Positions 12,489 to 14,842 of a DNA stretch of 14,842 nt are shown piece after piece. This DNA comes from Aeromicrobium sp. (lineage in GTDB: Bacteria; Actinomycetota; Actinomycetes; Propionibacteriales; Nocardioidaceae). A program made the translations under genes and the position numbers. The stretch's first letter is position 1, and each line of letters opens with the position of its first letter. Below the pieces are notes generated by a model that saw only the letters and a program-made list of their open reading frames with translations, ran no database searches and was not told the origin of the DNA. The stretch lies in NCBI GenBank assembly GCA_023254755.1, contig JALRKU010000112.1:1-14842 (forward strand), written 5' to 3'.

Positions 12489-13967
12489 GTGAATCCCTGG
12501 GAGATCGCGGCCAAGCACTTCGAGCCACCCGAACGACGCTGGGCCTCCCCCGGCGACCTCGCACGACACCTCGACAGCCGCATCATCCAGACCCCCGCGC
12601 TCGACCTCATCGACGAGCACCTCGTCAAGAACACCGACCTCCCCGACGGCCGACTCGCACTCTCCATGCCCCCACAGGAGGGCAAGAGCCAACGCGTCTC
12701 CCGCTGGTACCCCCTCTGGGTCCTCACCCAGAACCCCGACACCCGCATCGCGATCGTGTCCTACGAGCTCAACGTCGCCCGACGCTGGGGCCGCGCCATC
12801 CGCGACGAGATCACCATGCACGGACCCCGACTCGGACTCCGCGTCCGCGACGACCTCTCCGCACAGTCCGAGTGGCAGCTCGCCGGCCACGAGGGCGGCG
12901 TCTACGCAGCCGGCATCGGCGGCGCGCTCACCGGCCGCCCCGTCGACCTGCTCATCGTCGACGACCCCATCAAGGACCGCGAGCAGGCCGACTCCCAGGT
13001 GTACCGCGAGCGCGCCTGGAACTGGTGGACCGACGTCGGAGCCACCCGCCTCGCCCCCGGCGCCCCAGTCGTCGTCGTCGCCACCCGCTGGCACGAATCC
13101 GACCTCACCGGCAAGCTCCTCGACGCCGAGGACGGCCACCTGTGGCGAGTCCTGAACATCCCCGCCGAGGCCGACCACGACCCCAAGTCCGGCGAGACCG
13201 ACCCCCTCGGCCGCCAGCCCGGCGAGTTCATGCAGTCCGCCCGGAAGCGGTCCGAGAAGCAGTGGCGCGCGATCAAGGTCCGGTCCGGCGCCCGCACCTG
13301 GGCGTCGCTCTACCAGGGCCGCCCCTCGGCCGCCGAAGGCGACATCCTCAAGCGCGACTGGTGGAAGACCTACACCCAGCCGCTCCACGTCGACCGCGCC
13401 GACGGCACCGCCTACGTCCCCGAGTTCGACGACCTGCTGATCTCCTGGGACCTCACGTTCAAGGACACCACCACCTCCGACTACGTCGTCGGCCAGGTCT
13501 GGATGCGCCGCGGCGCCGACGCCTACCTCCTCGACCAAGTCCGCGACCGCATGGACTTCCCCCGCACACTCTCCGAGGTCGAGAAGCTCGCACGTCGGTG
13601 GCCCCAGGCCGTCCTCAAGATCGTCGAGGACAAAGCCAACGGCCCCGCCGTCATCGCATCCCTGCGGCACAAGGTCGCCGGCATCGTGCCCGAGGAACCG
13701 CAGGGCTCCAAGGTCGCCCGCGCGTCCGCGATCGCACCACTGATCGAAGCCGGCAACGTGTGGCTCCCCGACCCGAAGTCCGCGCCCTGGGTCGACGGGC
13801 TCATCGAGGAGGCCGCCGGCTTCCCCAACGCCACCCACGACGACCAGGTCGACGCCCTCTCCCAGGGCCTCAACCGGCTCGTGCTCCAGCCACTCATCGA
13901 CGGCGACATCGTCGACGAGGACGACCTCTGGGACGACGACCCCGACGACGGCATCAGCCCCTACTGA
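12489..13967 (+). CDS. terL: Large terminase subunit (ATPase and nuclease)
   Basis: 492 residues; GTG start with GGGAGG (12477-12482) 6 bases upstream. The N-terminal ATPase has Walker A PPQEGKS (61-67), Walker B DLLIVDDP (153-160, with D158/D159) and the coupling motif VVVVATRWH (194-202). The C-terminal RNase-H-like nuclease has acidic positions SWDLTFKD (D321), VEDKANG (E380) and HDDQVDALSQ (D451/D452, D455). Length and motif set match a Terminase_6-like large subunit. The enzyme pumps DNA into the prohead through the portal and cuts the concatemer. The last 25 residues are very acidic (DIVDEDDLWDDDPDDGISPY). It starts the late module; the portal gene follows 21 bases later. Confidence 0.95.
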   Translation: MNPWEIAAKHFEPPERRWASPGDLARHLDSRIIQTPALDLIDEHLVKNTDLPDGRLALSMPPQEGKSQRVSRWYPLWVLTQNPDTRIAIVSYELNVARRWGRAIRDEITMHGPRLGLRVRDDLSAQSEWQLAGHEGGVYAAGIGGALTGRPVDLLIVDDPIKDREQADSQVYRERAWNWWTDVGATRLAPGAPVVVVATRWHESDLTGKLLDAEDGHLWRVLNIPAEADHDPKSGETDPLGRQPGEFMQSARKRSEKQWRAIKVRSGARTWASLYQGRPSAAEGDILKRDWWKTYTQPLHVDRADGTAYVPEFDDLLISWDLTFKDTTTSDYVVGQVWMRRGADAYLLDQVRDRMDFPRTLSEVEKLARRWPQAVLKIVEDKANGPAVIASLRHKVAGIVPEEPQGSKVARASAIAPLIEAGNVWLPDPKSAPWVDGLIEEAAGFPNATHDDQVDALSQGLNRLVLQPLIDGDIVDEDDLWDDDPDDGISPY

Positions 13968-13988
13968 CCCACGGCGAGGAGGCCCCGC

Positions 13989-14842
13989 ATGCCCGACTGG
14001 CCCTCCACCGCCGTCTCCGAGACCGAGCGCCTCGAGATCGAGCTGGCCGCCGCGACCAGCGAGCTGGAGTTCACCCGTGAGTCCCTCGCCGACGTCGAGC
14101 TCGCGCTCGAGGACCGCGGCTGGGTCGCCCTCACCATGCAGGCCGCGCAGGAGTTCACCCGCGAGGGCCGTCGCCGCGCGGCCGCGCTGTGTCGGATCCT
14201 CGCGATCCAGAACCCCCTGGTCAAGCGCGGCATCGCCGTGCGGACCGGCTACATCTGGGGCGACGGCGTCGAGATCTCCGCACCCGACGACGACGTCAAC
14301 GCCGTCATCCAGGCGTTCCTCGACGACAACCAGACGTCGTACTCCGGCAGTCAGGCCCGCGAGGAAGCCGAGAAGAGCCTCGGCACCGACGGCGACGTGT
14401 TCCGTGCACTGCCGACGTCGCCGCTGACGGGCCGGGTTCGGGTCCGCACGATCGACCCGGACGAGATCGAAGACATCATCACGAACCCGGACGACCGCGA
14501 CGAGCCCTGGTTCTACCTGCGCCAGTACACGACCCTCGTCCTCGAGGGCGGCTACTCCGGCATGACCCGGAAGCGTCGCGAGACCCGTCGCGTCATGTAC
14601 CCGGCGCTCGGCTTCCGGCCCCGGCTGCGGCCCAAGGAGATCGACGGCATCCCCGTCCAGTGGGACACCCCCGTGCAGCACCTCGCGGTCAACCGGATCG
14701 ACGGCTGGTCGTTCGGCATTGGCGACGCCTACGCAGCGATCTTCTGGGCCCGCGCCTACAAGGAGTTCCTCGAGGACTGGTCGAAGCTGACCAAGAGCCT
14801 GTCCCGGTACGCCTGGCGTGTCACGTCGGCGTCGAAGGGCAA
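13989..14842 (+). CDS. Portal protein (3' partial)
   Basis: The first 284 codons of a gene that runs off the right edge. GAGGAGG (13976-13982) is 6 bases before the ATG. The N-terminus is a charged coiled coil (ETERLEIELAAATSELEFTR). Then follow NPLVKRGIAVRTGYIWGDGV (75-94), a region with the IDPDEIEDIITNP segment, and LAVNRIDGWSFGIGDAYAAI with ARAYKEFLEDWSKLTKSLSR. These are characteristic of portal proteins from siphovirus-type actinophages. The portal is a ring at one prohead vertex that docks terminase and forms the DNA channel. Adjacency to the large terminase subunit confirms the assignment. The C-terminal part cannot be assessed here. Confidence 0.9.
   Translation, partial: MPDWPSTAVSETERLEIELAAATSELEFTRESLADVELALEDRGWVALTMQAAQEFTREGRRRAAALCRILAIQNPLVKRGIAVRTGYIWGDGVEISAPDDDVNAVIQAFLDDNQTSYSGSQAREEAEKSLGTDGDVFRALPTSPLTGRVRVRTIDPDEIEDIITNPDDRDEPWFYLRQYTTLVLEGGYSGMTRKRRETRRVMYPALGFRPRLRPKEIDGIPVQWDTPVQHLAVNRIDGWSFGIGDAYAAIFWARAYKEFLEDWSKLTKSLSRYAWRVTSASKG

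Noticed and set aside
12872..14080. A 402-codon plus-strand frame
   Set aside because: A shifted frame inside the terminase gene, made almost wholly of Arg and Pro; not a protein.
12150..14681. An 843-codon open frame on the minus strand
   Set aside because: It lies antisense to the clearly identified terminase and portal genes. Its Gly/Val/Asp/Leu-rich composition is the usual mirror of high-GC codons, and no domain is visible.

Overview
This is a window from an actinobacteriophage or actinobacterial prophage. The evidence is very high GC with C/G-ending codons, GTG starts, a WhiB-family iron-sulfur regulator (a family restricted to Actinobacteria and their phages), and a gene order running from recombination and replication genes into terminase and portal. 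All supported genes are on the + strand. No integrase, immunity repressor, tRNA or host flank is visible, so the window cannot show whether the element is temperate or an integrated prophage. Both ends cut a gene: the first is the tail of a YqaJ-type exonuclease and the last is the front of a portal protein.

Layout. (1) 1-5362: twelve tightly packed early genes in which every junction is a 4-bp ATGA/GTGA or 1-bp TGATG overlap. They encode a YqaJ-like exonuclease, a RecT-like annealing protein with extra C-terminal domains, a Cys-rich peptide, a DEDDh exonuclease, two more small Cys-rich proteins, a RusA-like Holliday junction resolvase, a MerR-like HTH protein, an unknown protein, a WhiB-like protein, a ParB-like protein and a small zinc-binding candidate. 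(2) 5379-6584: a conserved pair of unknown function, the second being DUF2303. (3) 6585-8661: a replication-like module. An 88-bp gap with a perfect 11-bp GC hairpin precedes a DnaB-N/RecA-type helicase, then a small winged-helix protein, then a small ORF carrying six exact copies of the 10-mer ACTGTCGCCC (five direct, one inverted). This array is the strongest candidate in the window for an origin or an operator. (4) 8658-12347: a zinc/HGG-motif protein that may be the small terminase, a beta-class DNA methyltransferase, and several small accessory genes, including an Ea22-like protein, a one-span membrane peptide and a zinc-ribbon protein whose base composition changes abruptly inside the gene. 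(5) 12348-12488: a regulatory gap with a 30-bp-spaced imperfect direct repeat and a terminator-like hairpin. (6) 12489-end: large terminase and portal, the start of the late packaging and head module.

How the genes fit together (inference from families): the exonuclease, RecT, DEDDh nuclease and RusA form a recombination set that can resect, anneal and resolve phage DNA. The helicase, the winged-helix protein and the repeat array probably start or drive replication. WhiB, MerR-like and ParB-like proteins are candidate transcription or DNA-organisation factors. The methyltransferase may protect the DNA. Terminase and portal package it. No primase, polymerase or SSB is visible in the window.
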